Assembly: GCF_019469425.1 (NCBI RefSeq)
Contig: NZ_CP048272.1
Coordinates: 1,736,001 to 1,800,000, forward strand
From: Bifidobacterium asteroides
Lineage (GTDB): Bacteria; Actinomycetota; Actinomycetes; Actinomycetales; Bifidobacteriaceae
Reading direction: 5' to 3'
DNA: 64,000 nucleotides
The notes below the pieces were generated by a model. It ran no database searches, had not been told where the DNA came from, and was given only the letters and a program-made list of their open reading frames with translations. Numbering within the stretch: the first letter of the stretch is position 1; each line of letters begins with the position of its first letter. This document shows, piece by piece, positions 16,805-26,838 of the stretch. A program made the position numbers and the translations under genes.

Positions 16805-17377
16805 TCAGTTCTCCTTGAAGGGGAAGCCCAGCTGCTTGAGGAGCGCCCGGGCTTCCTGATCGTTCTTGGTGGAGGTCACCACGGTGATATCCATACCACG
16901 CTGGTGATCGATCTGATCAGGATCGATCTCGTGGAACATAGACTGCTCCGTGAGACCGAAGTTGTAGTTGCCCTGGCCGTCGAACTGACGGTCGCTGATG
17001 CCGCGGAAGTCACGGATGCGGGGCAGAGCCAGGGTCAGCAGACGATCCAGGAACTCCCACATGCGCACGCCGCGCAGGGTGGCGAAGGCACCGATGGCTT
17101 GTCCCTCACGCAGGTGGAACTGCGCCACGGACTTCTTAGCCTTGGTGATCTTGGGCTTCTGGCCGGTGATGGCCGTCAGATCCTTGATCGCGCCCTCGAT
17201 CAGCTTGGAGTCGCGTGCCGCGGCACCCACACCCATAGAGACCACGACCTTCTCGATCCTGGGCACCTGCATGGGGTTGGAGAACTTGAACTCCTTCTCC
17301 AGCTCGGGCACAATGCTCTCGCGGTACTGCTGCAGCAAACGAGGGACTGCCGGTGCTTCAACGGTGGTATCGCTCAT
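16805..17377 (-). CDS. rplE: 50S ribosomal protein L5
   Basis: L5 binds 5S rRNA and contacts P-site tRNA. The product is 190 residues, with an N-terminal extension of about ten residues before the conserved [13 protein letters not shown]. Core motifs [15 protein letters not shown] and the C-terminal [18 protein letters not shown] are present. The start overlaps the rplX stop by 4 bp. Confidence 0.97.
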   Translation of the reverse strand: MSDTTVEAPAVPRLLQQYRESIVPELEKEFKFSNPMQVPRIEKVVVSMGVGAAARDSKLIEGAIKDLTAITGQKPKITKAKKSVAQFHLREGQAIGAFATLRGVRMWEFLDRLLTLALPRIRDFRGISDRQFDGQGNYNFGLTEQSMFHEIDPDQIDHQRGMDITVVTSTKNDQEARALLKQLGFPFKEN

Positions 17378-17709
17378 GACAGCTCCTTGCCTGACTTCTT
17401 GGCGAAGCGGGTGCGCACGACCTTGACCTTGCCGTCACGCGCCTCCTCCTTGATGTTCACGCCGATGCGAGTCGGCTTCTTGGTCTCCGGGTCAATGACC
17501 ATCACGTTGGAGCGATGGATGGGCGCCTCGGTCGGGACGATGCCCGACTCCTGACCCTGCTGGGTGGCCCGCACATGCTTCTTGACGATCTGAATACCCT
17601 CGACGATCAGGCGGTCATTGGGCAGAATCCGCAGAACCTTGCCCTCCTTGCCGCGATCCTTGCCGCGGATGACCTTGACCTGGTCGCCTGTCTTGATCTT
17701 GGCTACCAC
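17374..17709 (-). CDS. rplX: 50S ribosomal protein L24
   Basis: L24 initiates 50S assembly. The 111-residue product starts [23 protein letters not shown], a KOW motif typical of the family. It lies 1 bp after rplN and overlaps rplE by 4 bp. Confidence 0.97.
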   Translation of the reverse strand: MVAKIKTGDQVKVIRGKDRGKEGKVLRILPNDRLIVEGIQIVKKHVRATQQGQESGIVPTEAPIHRSNVMVIDPETKKPTRIGVNIKEEARDGKVKVVRTRFAKKSGKELS

Positions 17710-17710
17710 T

Positions 17711-18079
17711 TCAGATCACCTCCGGTGCCAGGGACACGATCTTCATGAAGCGCTTGTCGCGCAGCTCACGACCGACCGGTCCGAAGATACGAGTGCCGCG
17801 GGGTTCACGGCCGGTGCCGAGGATGACTGCCGCGTTCTCGTCGAACTTGATGTAGGAGCCGTCGTGACGACGATGCTCCTTGACCGTACGGACGACGACC
17901 GCCTTCACGACCTCGCCCTTCTTGACCGACCCGCCGGGAATGGCATCCTTGACGGTGGCGACGATCACATCGCCAATGCCGGCATAGCGTCGCTTCGACC
18001 CGCCGAGCACGCGGATGGCCAGAATCTCCTTGGCACCCGTGTTGTCGGCGACCTGAAGCCGCGATTCCTGCTGAATCAT
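17711..18079 (-). CDS. rplN: 50S ribosomal protein L14
   Basis: L14 forms an intersubunit bridge. The 122 residues begin [20 protein letters not shown], the canonical N-terminus, and end IVSLAPEVI. It is the first gene of the spc group, separated from rpsQ by a 79-bp spacer with a hairpin. Confidence 0.98.
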   Translation of the reverse strand: MIQQESRLQVADNTGAKEILAIRVLGGSKRRYAGIGDVIVATVKDAIPGGSVKKGEVVKAVVVRTVKEHRRHDGSYIKFDENAAVILGTGREPRGTRIFGPVGRELRDKRFMKIVSLAPEVI

Positions 18080-18103
18080 TGATTCTCCTTAGCCGCGCTG
18101 GTT

Positions 18104-18144
18104 CTCCGCAGACACCCCGCACCAGGGCGGGATGAAATGCGGAG
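18104..18144 (-). promoter_or_regulatory. hairpin at the S10/spc operon boundary
   Basis: CTCCGCA / TGCGGAG form an outer stem enclosing CCCGC / GCGGG, in the only sizeable gap between rpsQ and rplN. No T run follows. It marks the classical boundary between the two ribosomal operons and could be a processing or regulatory element. Confidence 0.4.
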
Positions 18145-18158
18145 CCTGGCCGAACTTG

Positions 18159-18425
18159 TTACTTGGCGCGCTCGACGATGGAGTCGAGACGCCAGCGCTT
18201 GGTCTTGCTCAGAGGACGGGTCTCCATGATACTCACGAAGTCGCCCACATGGGCCTCATTCTTCTCATCATGGGCCTTGACCTTGCGGTTGCTGCGGACG
18301 ACCTTGCCGTACAGGGGGTGGGTCGAACGCTGCTCCAGCTCAACGGTTATGGTCTTGTCCATCTTGTCGGACACGACGTAGCCGCTGCGAACCTTGCGGA
18401 AGTTGCGCTCCTGCTTGTCAGCCAT
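18159..18425 (-). CDS. rpsQ: 30S ribosomal protein S17
   Basis: S17 is a primary 16S rRNA binder. The 88-residue OB-fold protein contains [20 protein letters not shown] and the typical [18 protein letters not shown]-terminal signature. It lies 2 bp after rpmC. Confidence 0.98.
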   Translation of the reverse strand: MADKQERNFRKVRSGYVVSDKMDKTITVELEQRSTHPLYGKVVRSNRKVKAHDEKNEAHVGDFVSIMETRPLSKTKRWRLDSIVERAK

Positions 18426-18427
18426 GC

Positions 18428-18691
18428 TTACTTCTCCTCAGCTTTGCTCTCGGCCTTTGCTTCGGCGGGCTCCTGGCTGATGCCCAGCTCGCGCTCGCGC
18501 AGGACGGTGTACATCCTGGCGATGTCGTGCTTGACGGCCTTGAGGCGGGAGGTGTTCTCCAGCTGACCGGTGGCCGACTGGAAGCGCAGGTTGAACAGCT
18601 CTTCCTTGGACTTCTTCAGGAAATCCTCGATCTCCGCATTGGTCTTTTCATTCAGATTCTTGATGGAATACTCGGCTGTTCCGACTGACAT
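18428..18691 (-). CDS. rpmC: 50S ribosomal protein L29
   Basis: L29 lies at the peptide exit tunnel, near the SRP and trigger-factor docking site. The 87 residues include [20 protein letters not shown] and a [17 protein letters not shown] helix. The C-terminus has an Ala/Glu-rich tail ([14 protein letters not shown]) beyond the usual 65-70 residues, as seen in actinobacteria. Its start overlaps the end of rplP. Confidence 0.97.
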   Translation of the reverse strand: MSVGTAEYSIKNLNEKTNAEIEDFLKKSKEELFNLRFQSATGQLENTSRLKAVKHDIARMYTVLRERELGISQEPAEAKAESKAEEK

Positions 18692-19110
18692 CAGATGTCA
18701 CCGCCTTCACGTGCAATAATCCGGCACTTCATGGGAAGCTTGTCAGTAGCGCGGCGAAGTGCCTCGCGGGCCACATCCTCGCTCACGCCGCCGATCTCGA
18801 AAAGCACCCGACCAGGACGGACGTTGGCCACCCAGAACTCAGGTGCCCCCTTGCCGGAACCCATTCGGGATCCCAGGGCATGCTTGGTCAGGGGACGATC
18901 CGGGAAGACCGTGATCCAGACGCGGCCACCACGCTTGATATACCGGGTCATGGCGATACGGGCCGCCTCGATCTGCCGGTTGGTCAGGTAGGCCGGAGCC
19001 AGGGCCTGAATGCCGTAATCGCCAAAAGCGATCTCGTTGCCGCCCTTGGACATGCCCGAACGACCCGGACGATGCTGCTTGCGGTATTTAGTCCTCTTTG
19101 GGATAAGCAC
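18691..19110 (-). CDS. rplP: 50S ribosomal protein L16
   Basis: L16 helps position aminoacyl-tRNA in the A site. The 139-residue product begins [19 protein letters not shown] and carries the family signature [17 protein letters not shown]. It lies 3 bp after rpsC and overlaps rpmC by one base. Confidence 0.98.
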   Translation of the reverse strand: MLIPKRTKYRKQHRPGRSGMSKGGNEIAFGDYGIQALAPAYLTNRQIEAARIAMTRYIKRGGRVWITVFPDRPLTKHALGSRMGSGKGAPEFWVANVRPGRVLFEIGGVSEDVAREALRRATDKLPMKCRIIAREGGDI

Positions 19111-19113
19111 GGC

Positions 19114-19959
19114 TCACTCCTTTGCTTCGGTTGCGACGGGGGCCGAAGCGGTATGCTCCTGAGCCGACGCCGGCGGCGCGGCCACACCGCTGTTCTGCTT
19201 GGCTGCATCCTGCTCGCGGCGGGTGCGCCCCTCGGAGGGACGGACGCCACGACGGGGACGACGATCCCCGCGCCGACCGGGGCGGTTGTTCTGCTGAGCC
19301 TGCTGCTCCTCGAACTGACGCTCGGTCATGTCGCCCTTGTAGATCCAAACCTTGACGCCAATGCGGCCGTAGGTCGTCCTGGCCTCGAAAAAGCCGTAGT
19401 CAATCAGGGCGCGCAGAGTCTGCAGGGGCACACGGCCCTCGCGGTAGAACTCCGAACGGCTCATCTCAGCTCCGCCCAGTCGGCCGGACAGCTTGATCCT
19501 GATGCCCTTGGCGCCGGCCCGCATGGCATCCTGCTGAGCCTTGCGCATGGCCCGGCGGAAGGTGACGCGGTTGGTCAGCTGCTCAGCGATTCCCTGAGCC
19601 ACCAGCTGAGCATCGATGGAGGCGTTCTTGACCTCGAAGATGTTCAGCTGGACCTGCTTGCCGGTGATCTTCTCCAGCTTGGCGCGCACACGCTCAGCCT
19701 CGGCTCCGCGACGGCCGATGACGATGCCCGGCCGAGCGGTGTGAATGTCGACGCGCACACGGTCACGGGTCCGCTCGATAACGATCTTGGAAACGCCTGC
19801 GCGCTCCAGATCCTTGTTCATCTCCTTGCGGATCTTGTCGTCCTCAAGAACGAAGTCGCTGTAACGCTCCCCCGTCTTGTTGGAGTCGGAGTACCACTTG
19901 CTGCGGTGCTCCTCGGTGATGCCGAGTCGGTACCCAAACGGGTTGATCTTCTGCCCCAT
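19114..19959 (-). CDS. rpsC: 30S ribosomal protein S3 with extended C-terminal tail
   Basis: S3 forms part of the mRNA entry tunnel. The start [14 protein letters not shown] at 19959 is canonical; a longer in-frame reading overlaps rplV and is not real. The product is 281 residues: KH domain with [20 protein letters not shown], conserved core to about residue 212, then a tail rich in Arg, Gln, Ala and Ser ending VATEAKE. Its ATG shares one base with the rplV stop (TAATG). Confidence 0.97.
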   Translation of the reverse strand: MGQKINPFGYRLGITEEHRSKWYSDSNKTGERYSDFVLEDDKIRKEMNKDLERAGVSKIVIERTRDRVRVDIHTARPGIVIGRRGAEAERVRAKLEKITGKQVQLNIFEVKNASIDAQLVAQGIAEQLTNRVTFRRAMRKAQQDAMRAGAKGIRIKLSGRLGGAEMSRSEFYREGRVPLQTLRALIDYGFFEARTTYGRIGVKVWIYKGDMTERQFEEQQAQQNNRPGRRGDRRPRRGVRPSEGRTRREQDAAKQNSGVAAPPASAQEHTASAPVATEAKE

Positions 19960-20318
19960 TATCGGGCTCCTTCCTTGTCGGCCACCACGACAGTGATGTG
20001 GCTGGTCCGCTTGTTGATGCGGGCCGCACGACCCTGAGCGCGGGCGCGGAACCGCTTCAGGGTGGTGCCCTCGTCCACGTAGGTCTCCCGAACCGTCAGT
20101 TCGTTCTCGCGGAAGGGCTGGTTGGCCTTGTCCGCCTTGACACGCGCGTTGGCGATGGCGCTCTCCAGGCATTTGCGGACCGGAACGGCCGCGTCCTGGG
20201 GGGCAAACTTCAGTATGGTCACGGCCTCGGTCGCCTGCTTGCCTCGGATGAGGTCGACGACGCGGCGAGCCTTGCGAGGCGTCACGCGAACGTGACGTGC
20301 AATTGCCTTAGCTTCCAT
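19959..20318 (-). CDS. rplV: 50S ribosomal protein L22
   Basis: L22 lines the nascent-peptide exit tunnel with its beta-hairpin loop. The 119 residues start [27 protein letters not shown] and include the hairpin sequence [17 protein letters not shown] near residues 80-97. It is coupled to rpsC by a one-base overlap. Confidence 0.98.
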   Translation of the reverse strand: MEAKAIARHVRVTPRKARRVVDLIRGKQATEAVTILKFAPQDAAVPVRKCLESAIANARVKADKANQPFRENELTVRETYVDEGTTLKRFRARAQGRAARINKRTSHITVVVADKEGAR

Positions 20319-20339
20319 GTGTCTCTACTCTCCCTCGCC

Positions 20340-20618
20340 TCAGCGGCGTGCTTTCTTGTCGTCCTTCACGTGACCCCTGAAGGTCCGGGTGGGGGCGAAT
20401 TCGCCGAGCTTGTGGCCGACCATGGCCTCGGTGACGAAGACCGGGACATGCTTGCGGCCATCGTGCACAGCAAAAGTGTGCCCGATGAAGTCCGGGGTGA
20501 TCATGGAACGACGGGACCAGGTCTTGATGACGTTCTTGGTGCCCTTTTCGTTCTGCTCGTCGACTTTCTTCTGCAAGTGGGCGTCGACGAATGGGCCCTT
20601 CTTGATGCTACGAGTCAT
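20340..20618 (-). CDS. rpsS: 30S ribosomal protein S19
   Basis: S19 is located in the 30S head, close to the A-site tRNA. The 92-residue product starts [15 protein letters not shown] and includes [21 protein letters not shown], the family signature. It lies between rplB and rplV. Confidence 0.98.
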   Translation of the reverse strand: MTRSIKKGPFVDAHLQKKVDEQNEKGTKNVIKTWSRRSMITPDFIGHTFAVHDGRKHVPVFVTEAMVGHKLGEFAPTRTFRGHVKDDKKARR

Positions 20619-20633
20619 CTTTCCGACACTCCC

Positions 20634-21464
20634 TTACTTGCGGTTCTTACCATTTGGACGACGACGCACAATCATCTTGTTGGAGGCCTTCTTGGGCCTG
20701 CGGGTGCGGACCTCGCCCTTGCCCCAGGGAGACACTGGCGGCTTGCCGCCACGAGTGCGTCCGCCATGCGGGTGGTCGACCGGGTTCATGGATTCACCGC
20801 GGGTGATGGGCCTGCGTCCCATCCAGCGTGCACGTCCCGCCTTGCCTAGCTGGACATTGGCGTGGTCGTTGTTGCCGACCTCGCCCACTGTTGCGCGGCA
20901 ACGGGAATCGACATTGCGGATTTCGCCGGAGGGCATACGCAGCTGGGCGTAGGCACCGTCCTTGGCCACCAACTGGACGGCAGCACCGGCCGAGCGTGCG
21001 ATCTTGGCGCCGCCCAGGGGCCGCAGCTCAATGGCGTGGACGATGGTGCCGGTGGGGATATTGCGCAGGGGCAGGTTGTTGCCGGGCTTGATGTCGGCCT
21101 GGGGACCGGTCTCGATGACGTCACCCTGCTTGATGCCCTGTGGGGCGATGATGTAGCGCTTCTCACCGTCTGCGAAGTGCAGAAGGGCGATGCGGGCCGA
21201 GCGGTTGGGATCGTATTCGATCTCAGCCACCTTGGCGGGCACACCGTCCTTGTCCCAGCGACGGAAGTCGATGAGGCGGTACTGGCGCTTGTGTCCGCCG
21301 CCCCGATGGCGACTGGTGACGCGGCCGTAGGAGTTGCGCCCGCCGGTCTTGCTCAGCTTGCGAACCAGCGACTTCTCGGGCTTGGAGCGCGTGATTTCGG
21401 CGAAGTCCGAAACCGAGGCGTTGCGACGGCCCGCGGTCGTCGGCTTGTATGTACGGATAGCCAT
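20634..21464 (-). CDS. rplB: 50S ribosomal protein L2
   Basis: L2 is needed for subunit association and lies next to the peptidyl-transferase centre. The 276 residues start [18 protein letters not shown]. The essential histidine loop [15 protein letters not shown] is intact near residue 225, and the C-terminus is the usual basic [13 protein letters not shown]. It is followed by rpsS after 15 bp. Confidence 0.98.
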   Translation of the reverse strand: MAIRTYKPTTAGRRNASVSDFAEITRSKPEKSLVRKLSKTGGRNSYGRVTSRHRGGGHKRQYRLIDFRRWDKDGVPAKVAEIEYDPNRSARIALLHFADGEKRYIIAPQGIKQGDVIETGPQADIKPGNNLPLRNIPTGTIVHAIELRPLGGAKIARSAGAAVQLVAKDGAYAQLRMPSGEIRNVDSRCRATVGEVGNNDHANVQLGKAGRARWMGRRPITRGESMNPVDHPHGGRTRGGKPPVSPWGKGEVRTRRPKKASNKMIVRRRPNGKNRK

Positions 21465-21499
21465 AATCTAGTTCTTCCTTAACTTTTCTCGGCTAGCCT

Positions 21500-21802
21500 T
21501 CAGTTTTTGGTACCGAAGACATCGATCGACTGGCCCTCGGCCACCTTGACGATGGCGCGTTTCTCGGCGGCACGACGACCCCAGCCCGTACGGGTCCGGG
21601 TCCTCTTACCCTGCCGGTTGAGGGTGTTGACCGATGTGACCTTCACGTTGAAGATCTGCTCGATGGCCTGCTTGATGGCGACCTTGTTGGCTTCAGGGTC
21701 CACCACGAATGTGTACTGGCCTCGGTCCGAGTTGGCGTAGCTCTTCTCGGAGACGACCGGGCGCAGAATGATGTCGTGTGCTGGCTTGTGAATAGCTGCC
21801 AT
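21500..21802 (-). CDS. rplW: 50S ribosomal protein L23
   Basis: L23 is the docking site for trigger factor and SRP at the tunnel exit. The chosen start [20 protein letters not shown] at 21802 gives 100 residues, the family size. The longer in-frame reading extends into rplD and is rejected. The 5-bp gap to rplD supports this start. Confidence 0.97.
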   Translation of the reverse strand: MAAIHKPAHDIILRPVVSEKSYANSDRGQYTFVVDPEANKVAIKQAIEQIFNVKVTSVNTLNRQGKRTRTRTGWGRRAAEKRAIVKVAEGQSIDVFGTKN

Positions 21803-21807
21803 GAAAA

Positions 21808-22482
21808 TCAGGCCTCCTTGACGGTCTTGGACTTGGCGCCGCCCTTGACAGCCAGGAAGGCATCGAAGCCGTCCTTGCTGAAGACGACATCCTCGGCCGT
21901 GACCACATCGTAGGTGTTGAGCTGATCGGCGAAGAGGACATGGACGGTGGGCAGGTTCCTGACGGAGAGCCACTCGTTGATGTTCTCACGGGACAGCACG
22001 ACGGTGGTGAATCTACTGTCGACCAGGGGCAACAGGGCTGCCTTGGCTGCCTTGGTGGACGGAGTCTCGCCAATGCCGAAGTCGACCACGTGCACGCGTC
22101 CGGCGTTGACCCGGTCGGACAGGACGTAGCGCAAAGCTGCGGCCTTCATCTTCTTGGGGGTGCGCTGGGAGTAGTCGCGCGGCTGCGGGCCGTGGACAAT
22201 GGCGCCACCGGTCCACTGGGGAGCGCGAATGGAGCCCTGACGAGCACGTCCAGTGCCCTTCTGCTTCCAAGGCTTGCGGCCGCCACCTGAGACGGTGGAC
22301 CGGGTCTTGACCGAGTGTGTCCCCTGACGGGCTGCAGCCAGCTGGGCGACAACCACCTGATGGATCAGCGGCACGTGTGAGCGGATATCCTCTTCTGCAA
22401 TGCCGAAGATCTGCTCGGGTGCATCCACAGTTCCGGTGTTCTTGCCCTGGGCGTCGGTGATGTTCAGAGTCAACTTAGCCAT
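21808..22482 (-). CDS. rplD: 50S ribosomal protein L4
   Basis: L4 lines the exit tunnel and in E. coli also represses the S10 operon. The 224-residue product contains the tunnel-loop region ([20 protein letters not shown]) near residues 63-82. It lies 4 bp after rplC and 5 bp before rplW. Autoregulation here is not demonstrable from the leader. Confidence 0.98.
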   Translation of the reverse strand: MAKLTLNITDAQGKNTGTVDAPEQIFGIAEEDIRSHVPLIHQVVVAQLAAARQGTHSVKTRSTVSGGGRKPWKQKGTGRARQGSIRAPQWTGGAIVHGPQPRDYSQRTPKKMKAAALRYVLSDRVNAGRVHVVDFGIGETPSTKAAKAALLPLVDSRFTTVVLSRENINEWLSVRNLPTVHVLFADQLNTYDVVTAEDVVFSKDGFDAFLAVKGGAKSKTVKEA

Positions 22483-22486
22483 GGTT

Positions 22487-23140
22487 TCAGGCTCCCTTCA
22501 CTGCCGAACGAACCAGGACGATGGCGCCGCGGGGCCCGGGCAGGGCACCCTTGATGGCGATGACGCCCTTCTCGGCATCTGCGGAGACAATGGTCAGATT
22601 CTGGACGGTCGAGGTGTCGTGACCCATGCGGCCGGCCATCCGCTTGCCCTTGAGGATGCGGCTAGGCGTGGCGCAGGCGCCCACTGAGCCAGGACGGCGC
22701 TCGTTCTTGTGCGAACCGTGGGTGCGGCGGTAGGACTTGAAGCCCCAGCGCTTGATGGTGCCGGCGAAGCCCTTGCCCTTGGTTGTTCCGGTCACGTCGA
22801 CCTCGCTGCCCTCGGGCAGCAGGTCCAGGCCCAGCTCCTGGCCGGGCTGATAGCTGTCGGCATCAGCGGTGCGGACCTCGACCAAGTGGCGACGCGGGGT
22901 CACTCCGGCCTTGGCGAAGTGGCCAGCCAGCGGCTTGGTCACCTTGGTGGGATCGATCTGCCCGTAGCCGATCTGGATGGCCTGATAGCCGTCCTTCTCC
23001 TGGTTCTTGACCGCGGTCACCACGTTGGTGGACACGTCCACCAGGGTCACCGGGACGAAGAAGCCGTTCTCGTCCCAGACCTGGGACATGCCCAGCTTGC
23101 GGCCCAGGAGAGCCTTGCGGTTCCTCTGCTCTTCAGCCAT
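22487..23140 (-). CDS. rplC: 50S ribosomal protein L3
   Basis: L3 reaches the peptidyl-transferase centre through its long central loop. The 217 residues contain [19 protein letters not shown] at the start and the loop signature [20 protein letters not shown]. It follows rpsJ after a 16-bp gap containing a GGAGGAAAC ribosome-binding site. Confidence 0.98.
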   Translation of the reverse strand: MAEEQRNRKALLGRKLGMSQVWDENGFFVPVTLVDVSTNVVTAVKNQEKDGYQAIQIGYGQIDPTKVTKPLAGHFAKAGVTPRRHLVEVRTADADSYQPGQELGLDLLPEGSEVDVTGTTKGKGFAGTIKRWGFKSYRRTHGSHKNERRPGSVGACATPSRILKGKRMAGRMGHDTSTVQNLTIVSADAEKGVIAIKGALPGPRGAIVLVRSAVKGA

Positions 23141-23156
23141 GCGGTTTCCTCCTCCC

Positions 23157-23465
23157 CTACAGCTTGATCTCGATGTTGACGTCCGCCGGCAGATCGATGT
23201 GCATCAACGAATCCACCGCCTTGGGCGTGGGATCCACGATGTCGATCAGGCGCTTGTGGGTGCGCATCTCGAAGTGCTCGCGGGAGTCCTTGTACTTATG
23301 AGGAGAACGGATGACGACATACACGTTCTTCTCAGTCGGCAGCGGAACGGGGCCAACCACAGTTGCGCCCGCGTTCGTCACCGTCTCGACGATCTTCTTC
23401 GCCGATTGGTCGATGACCTCATGGTCATAGGACTTTAGCCTGATGCGGATTTTCTGTCCCGCCAT
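23157..23465 (-). CDS. rpsJ: 30S ribosomal protein S10
   Basis: First gene of the S10 operon. S10 (NusE) is a 30S head protein and a partner of NusB/NusG in antitermination. The 102 residues begin [19 protein letters not shown] and contain [12 protein letters not shown]. The 285-bp spacer in front of it, behind adhE, must hold the operon promoter. I could not identify convincing -35/-10 boxes there. Confidence 0.98.
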   Translation of the reverse strand: MAGQKIRIRLKSYDHEVIDQSAKKIVETVTNAGATVVGPVPLPTEKNVYVVIRSPHKYKDSREHFEMRTHKRLIDIVDPTPKAVDSLMHIDLPADVNIEIKL

Positions 23466-23750
23466 TGCCGTCCGCCCTTTCTAGCGATCTATGAACTGAT
23501 TACCCAGTCTGTTTCGAGGGCACGAAACGACGGCCGCAAGGAGACATTCCTCCCGACAGGCCTCAGCCGGATCCATGCGCAGCCGTGGAGAACCGTGGGG
23601 ATGGGACTCCTCGCTGCACCCGCTATTGTGATTGACAAAATGCGAGCCCAAAACAGGCAACTTTCTTATTAAAGCACGAGGGTCCCCCTAGAAGAATCCG
23701 GGCGTGTCGCGCCGCTTCCAGGGGGGATCCTCGACTGGATTCCGGCCTTG

Positions 23751-26516
23751 TCAGGCCCGCTGGGAGGCCTCTTGCACCTCATCCTCGCCCTGGCGGGCAA
23801 CCCGCATCCGATGGCCCTCCCCCTGGCTGACCCCATAGTAGGCGGCCACAGCCATGTCTTTCATGTCCTCAATCATCGGAATACGAGGATTGGCCGGCGT
23901 GCATTGGTCCTCGTAGGCGCGCATGCCGATCTGATCCAAGGACTGCCAGTAGAGGTCCTCGTCCACTCCGGCAGCCTGGAAGGAGGCATCCATGCCCAGA
24001 CGCTCGTCCCTGTAGGATTCCACAGCACGGGCCAAGAGCTCCACGCCCTCCTCGGCAGTAGCGGATTCGATGCCCAGCACATGGGCCATCTGCCTGTAGC
24101 GCTCCGGGGCCACATACTCGCTGTATTTGGGCCAGCTGGTCGGCTCGTCCGGGATGCATCCGTTGTAGCGGATCACATAGGGCAAAAGGATGGAATTGGC
24201 ACGCCCATGGGCCACATGGCAGAGGGCTCCGATGGTATGCGCCATGCCGTGGCACATGCCCAGGAAGGCCGAGCCAAAGGCCATGCCTGCCATGGTCGCC
24301 GCATTGTGCATCTTCTCCTGGGCGCGTACCTTGGCCTCACCGCCGGCAGTGCTCACAGCAGGCTCCAGGTTGTCCCAGATCAGTTTGGCCGCATGCAGGG
24401 CCATGGCGTCGGTGTAGTCATTGGCATAGACCGAGACAAAGGCCTCCATGCAGTGGGTCAGGGCATCGAAGCCCGAGTCGCAGGCCAGCCTCTTGGGCTG
24501 GGTACGGGCCAGGACCGGATCCACGATGGCCACGCTGGGGGTCAGGGCGTAATCGGTGATGGGGTACTTGTATCCGGTCTTATGGTCGGTGATGACCGCG
24601 AATGGGGTGACCTCCGAACCCGTGCCCGATGACGTGGGAATACAGACCAGCCTGGCCTTCGTGCCCAGGGGCGGAATCTTGAAGGCGCGCTTGCGGATAT
24701 CGAAGAACTTCTCACGGACATCAGCGAAGGAGATCTCCGGGTGCTCATAGAGAAGCCACATGATCTTGGCAGCGTCCATGGGGCTGCCCCCGCCTACGGC
24801 GATGATGGTGTCGGGGCCGAACTCGTTGCGCATCATGGCCGCCCCCCGCTGCACCGTCTCCACGCTGGGTTCAGGCTCGACATAGTCGATGATGCGGAAG
24901 GTGACCGGCTCGGAACGGGCCCGCAGTTGATCGATGATCTTGTCGATGACCCCCAGTTGCTCCATGACCTTGTCACAGACGATCACGGCCCGGCGAATGC
25001 CGAACATGTCGCGCAGATAGCGCACGGAATTGGGCTCGAAGTAGGTCTTGGGCGGCACCTTGAACCACTGCATGTTGTTGTTCCTCCGGGCTATCCTCTT
25101 GACATTGATCAGATTGACCGCCTGAACGTTGCCCGAGACCGAATTGCCGCCGTAGGAGCCGCAACCCAGCGTCAGGGAGGGGGCTATGGCGTTGTAGATG
25201 TCGCCGATGCCACCCAGTGAGCTGGGCTGGTTCCAGACGATCCTGCAGGCGTGCATGCGCTGGCCATACTCCCGCACCAACTTCTCGTTGTCCGTGTGTA
25301 TGGCCGCCGTATGCCCGGCCCCGTAGCGCAGCATCTGCTCGCAGAGGGCGAAGCCCTCCTCCTTGTTCCGGGCCTTGAGCACAGCTTGGACCGGAGCCAG
25401 CTTTTCCATGGTCAGTGGCTCCATGGGGCCGACTTGGTCGCATTCGGCAGCCAGGATGGTTGCATCCTCGGGAATCTCAAAACCAGCCTGACGGGCGATG
25501 AACTGCGGGGACTTGCCGGGAACCACCGAATTGAGCCTGGGCTGGGGGCCGTCTGCTCCGGCATGGGACCTCACCCCGAACATGTACTCCTCCAGCTTGG
25601 CCTTCTCCTCGGCATTGACGAAATACGCCTTGCGTCGCTTCATCTCCTTGATCATTCGGTCGTACACATCCTGATGGGCGATGACGGCCTGCTCCGTGGC
25701 GCAGATCATGCCATAGTCGAAGTGCTTGGACAAGATCAGATCGTTGACGGCCCGAGCAACGTTGACCTTGCAGTCCACATAGGCCGGGGCATTGCCGGCG
25801 CCCACCCCCAGGGCCGGCTTACCCGAGGAGTATGCGGCCTTGACCATGCCCGGGCCGCCGGTGGCCAGGATGGTGGCTACGCCTGGGTGCCGCATCAGCG
25901 CGCCCGTGGCCTCAACAGAGGGGTGTTCGATCCACTGGATGCAATCCTGCGGAGCGCCTGCTTCAATAGCGGCGTCACGGACGATCCGGGCCGCGTCTAC
26001 CGAGCAGCGCTGGGCATAGGGATGGAAGCCGAAGACGATGGGGCAACGGGTCTTCAAGGCCAGCAGGGACTTGAATATGGCGGTCGAAGTGGGGTTGGTC
26101 ACTGGGGTCACGCCGGCCACGACCCCCACCGGCTCGGCAACCTCGATGATGCCGTCCACCTCGTTCTCGCTGATGATGCCCACGGTGCGCTGTTTAGCCA
26201 GGTAGTTGGTCACGTGCTCGCAGGCGAAGATGTTCTTGGTGGCCTTGTCCTCCACCAGTCCGCGTCCTGTCTCCTGAACGGCCATCTGTGCCAGGGCCAG
26301 ATGCTTGTTCAGGGCCGCGATGGAGGCCTTGGCCACGATCCTGTCCACCTGCTCCTGGTTGAGCTCCTCGAAGGTCCTCAGAGCGGTCTGCGCTCTGGCG
26401 ACCAGGGCATCCACCTCCTTGCGGGCCAGCTCGGTTCGATCCTGCTCCGCTCTTTTGCTTCCGGCAGCTGATCCTGTCGCCCGATTCCTGTGTCCTTGCG
26501 TACGCGTTTCAGCCAA
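23751..26516 (-). CDS. adhE: bifunctional acetaldehyde-CoA/alcohol dehydrogenase
   Basis: Reduces acetyl-CoA through acetaldehyde to ethanol, recycling two NADH; the ethanol branch of bifidobacterial fermentation. The product is 921 residues. The N-terminal aldehyde dehydrogenase half has its catalytic Cys in FDYGMICATEQ. The C-terminal iron-dependent alcohol dehydrogenase half has GCGSYGG-type linker sequence before it and the metal/active-site motifs GFDALTHCMEAF and GMCHGMAHTIGALCHV. The TTG at 26514-26516 is the only start with a strong RBS (AAGGAGG, 9-bp spacing). The upstream extension has no family similarity. A repeated element with a Rex-like site lies about 100 bp upstream. It precedes rpsJ in the same direction. 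Confidence 0.95.
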   Translation of the reverse strand: MAETRTQGHRNRATGSAAGSKRAEQDRTELARKEVDALVARAQTALRTFEELNQEQVDRIVAKASIAALNKHLALAQMAVQETGRGLVEDKATKNIFACEHVTNYLAKQRTVGIISENEVDGIIEVAEPVGVVAGVTPVTNPTSTAIFKSLLALKTRCPIVFGFHPYAQRCSVDAARIVRDAAIEAGAPQDCIQWIEHPSVEATGALMRHPGVATILATGGPGMVKAAYSSGKPALGVGAGNAPAYVDCKVNVARAVNDLILSKHFDYGMICATEQAVIAHQDVYDRMIKEMKRRKAYFVNAEEKAKLEEYMFGVRSHAGADGPQPRLNSVVPGKSPQFIARQAGFEIPEDATILAAECDQVGPMEPLTMEKLAPVQAVLKARNKEEGFALCEQMLRYGAGHTAAIHTDNEKLVREYGQRMHACRIVWNQPSSLGGIGDIYNAIAPSLTLGCGSYGGNSVSGNVQAVNLINVKRIARRNNNMQWFKVPPKTYFEPNSVRYLRDMFGIRRAVIVCDKVMEQLGVIDKIIDQLRARSEPVTFRIIDYVEPEPSVETVQRGAAMMRNEFGPDTIIAVGGGSPMDAAKIMWLLYEHPEISFADVREKFFDIRKRAFKIPPLGTKARLVCIPTSSGTGSEVTPFAVITDHKTGYKYPITDYALTPSVAIVDPVLARTQPKRLACDSGFDALTHCMEAFVSVYANDYTDAMALHAAKLIWDNLEPAVSTAGGEAKVRAQEKMHNAATMAGMAFGSAFLGMCHGMAHTIGALCHVAHGRANSILLPYVIRYNGCIPDEPTSWPKYSEYVAPERYRQMAHVLGIESATAEEGVELLARAVESYRDERLGMDASFQAAGVDEDLYWQSLDQIGMRAYEDQCTPANPRIPMIEDMKDMAVAAYYGVSQGEGHRMRVARQGEDEVQEASQRA

Positions 26517-26608
26517 GATCCCGGTCCTCCTTGTGTGCTTGCTCGGACTCCGCCGAGGACCGGGAGGCAGTACTGGACCGCGCCAGCCCTCGAAAGGCAA
26601 AGGCCATA

Positions 26609-26649
26609 AGGTGACGAATATCACAATATAACCGGTCACAATATAACCG
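26609..26649 (-). promoter_or_regulatory. adhE upstream direct repeats and Rex-like inverted repeat
   Basis: Two perfect copies of CGGTTATATTGTGA (plus-strand TCACAATATAACCG at 26621-26634 and 26636-26649) lie head to tail with a 15-bp period. The copy nearer the gene runs into TTGTGATATTCGTCAC, a TTGTGA-N6-TCAC inverted repeat resembling the Rex operator (TTGTGAA-N4-TTCACAA). Each copy contains TATATT, a possible -10 box. AdhE is a classical target of the NADH sensor Rex, but the match is partial. Confidence 0.5.
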
Positions 26650-26790
26650 AGGAGAAGAACCATTGAGCCCCAGGCGGAGCGAACGTTCACTTGCAGCGTG
26701 TCGTGTGGGAATCCGTAGGTTTCCTGGTCACTTGTCAAACAGAAAAGTGCTCTTTGCCGTTCGTTTTTCGGCAGAGGCGGTCCAAGCATG

Positions 26791-26822
26791 AAAAATCCCC
26801 GAGGTTCATGAACCTCGGGGAT
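26791..26822 (-). terminator. rho-independent terminator of rplM-rpsI
   Basis: ATCCCCGAGGTTC / GAACCTCGGGGAT is a perfect 13-bp stem with a two-base centre, followed on the minus strand by TTTTT. It starts 17 bp after the rpsI stop. Confidence 0.9.
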
Positions 26823-26838
26823 AGAAGGACTGCGAACG

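Noticed and set aside
23466-23750. Promoter of the S10 operon
   Set aside because: Several TTG-like hexamers exist, but none has a matching -10 box at proper spacing, so no call was made.
26517-26789. N-terminal extension of adhE with a hydrophobic stretch
   Set aside because: It runs through the probable promoter and repeat region; a TTG with strong RBS gives the family-like start.
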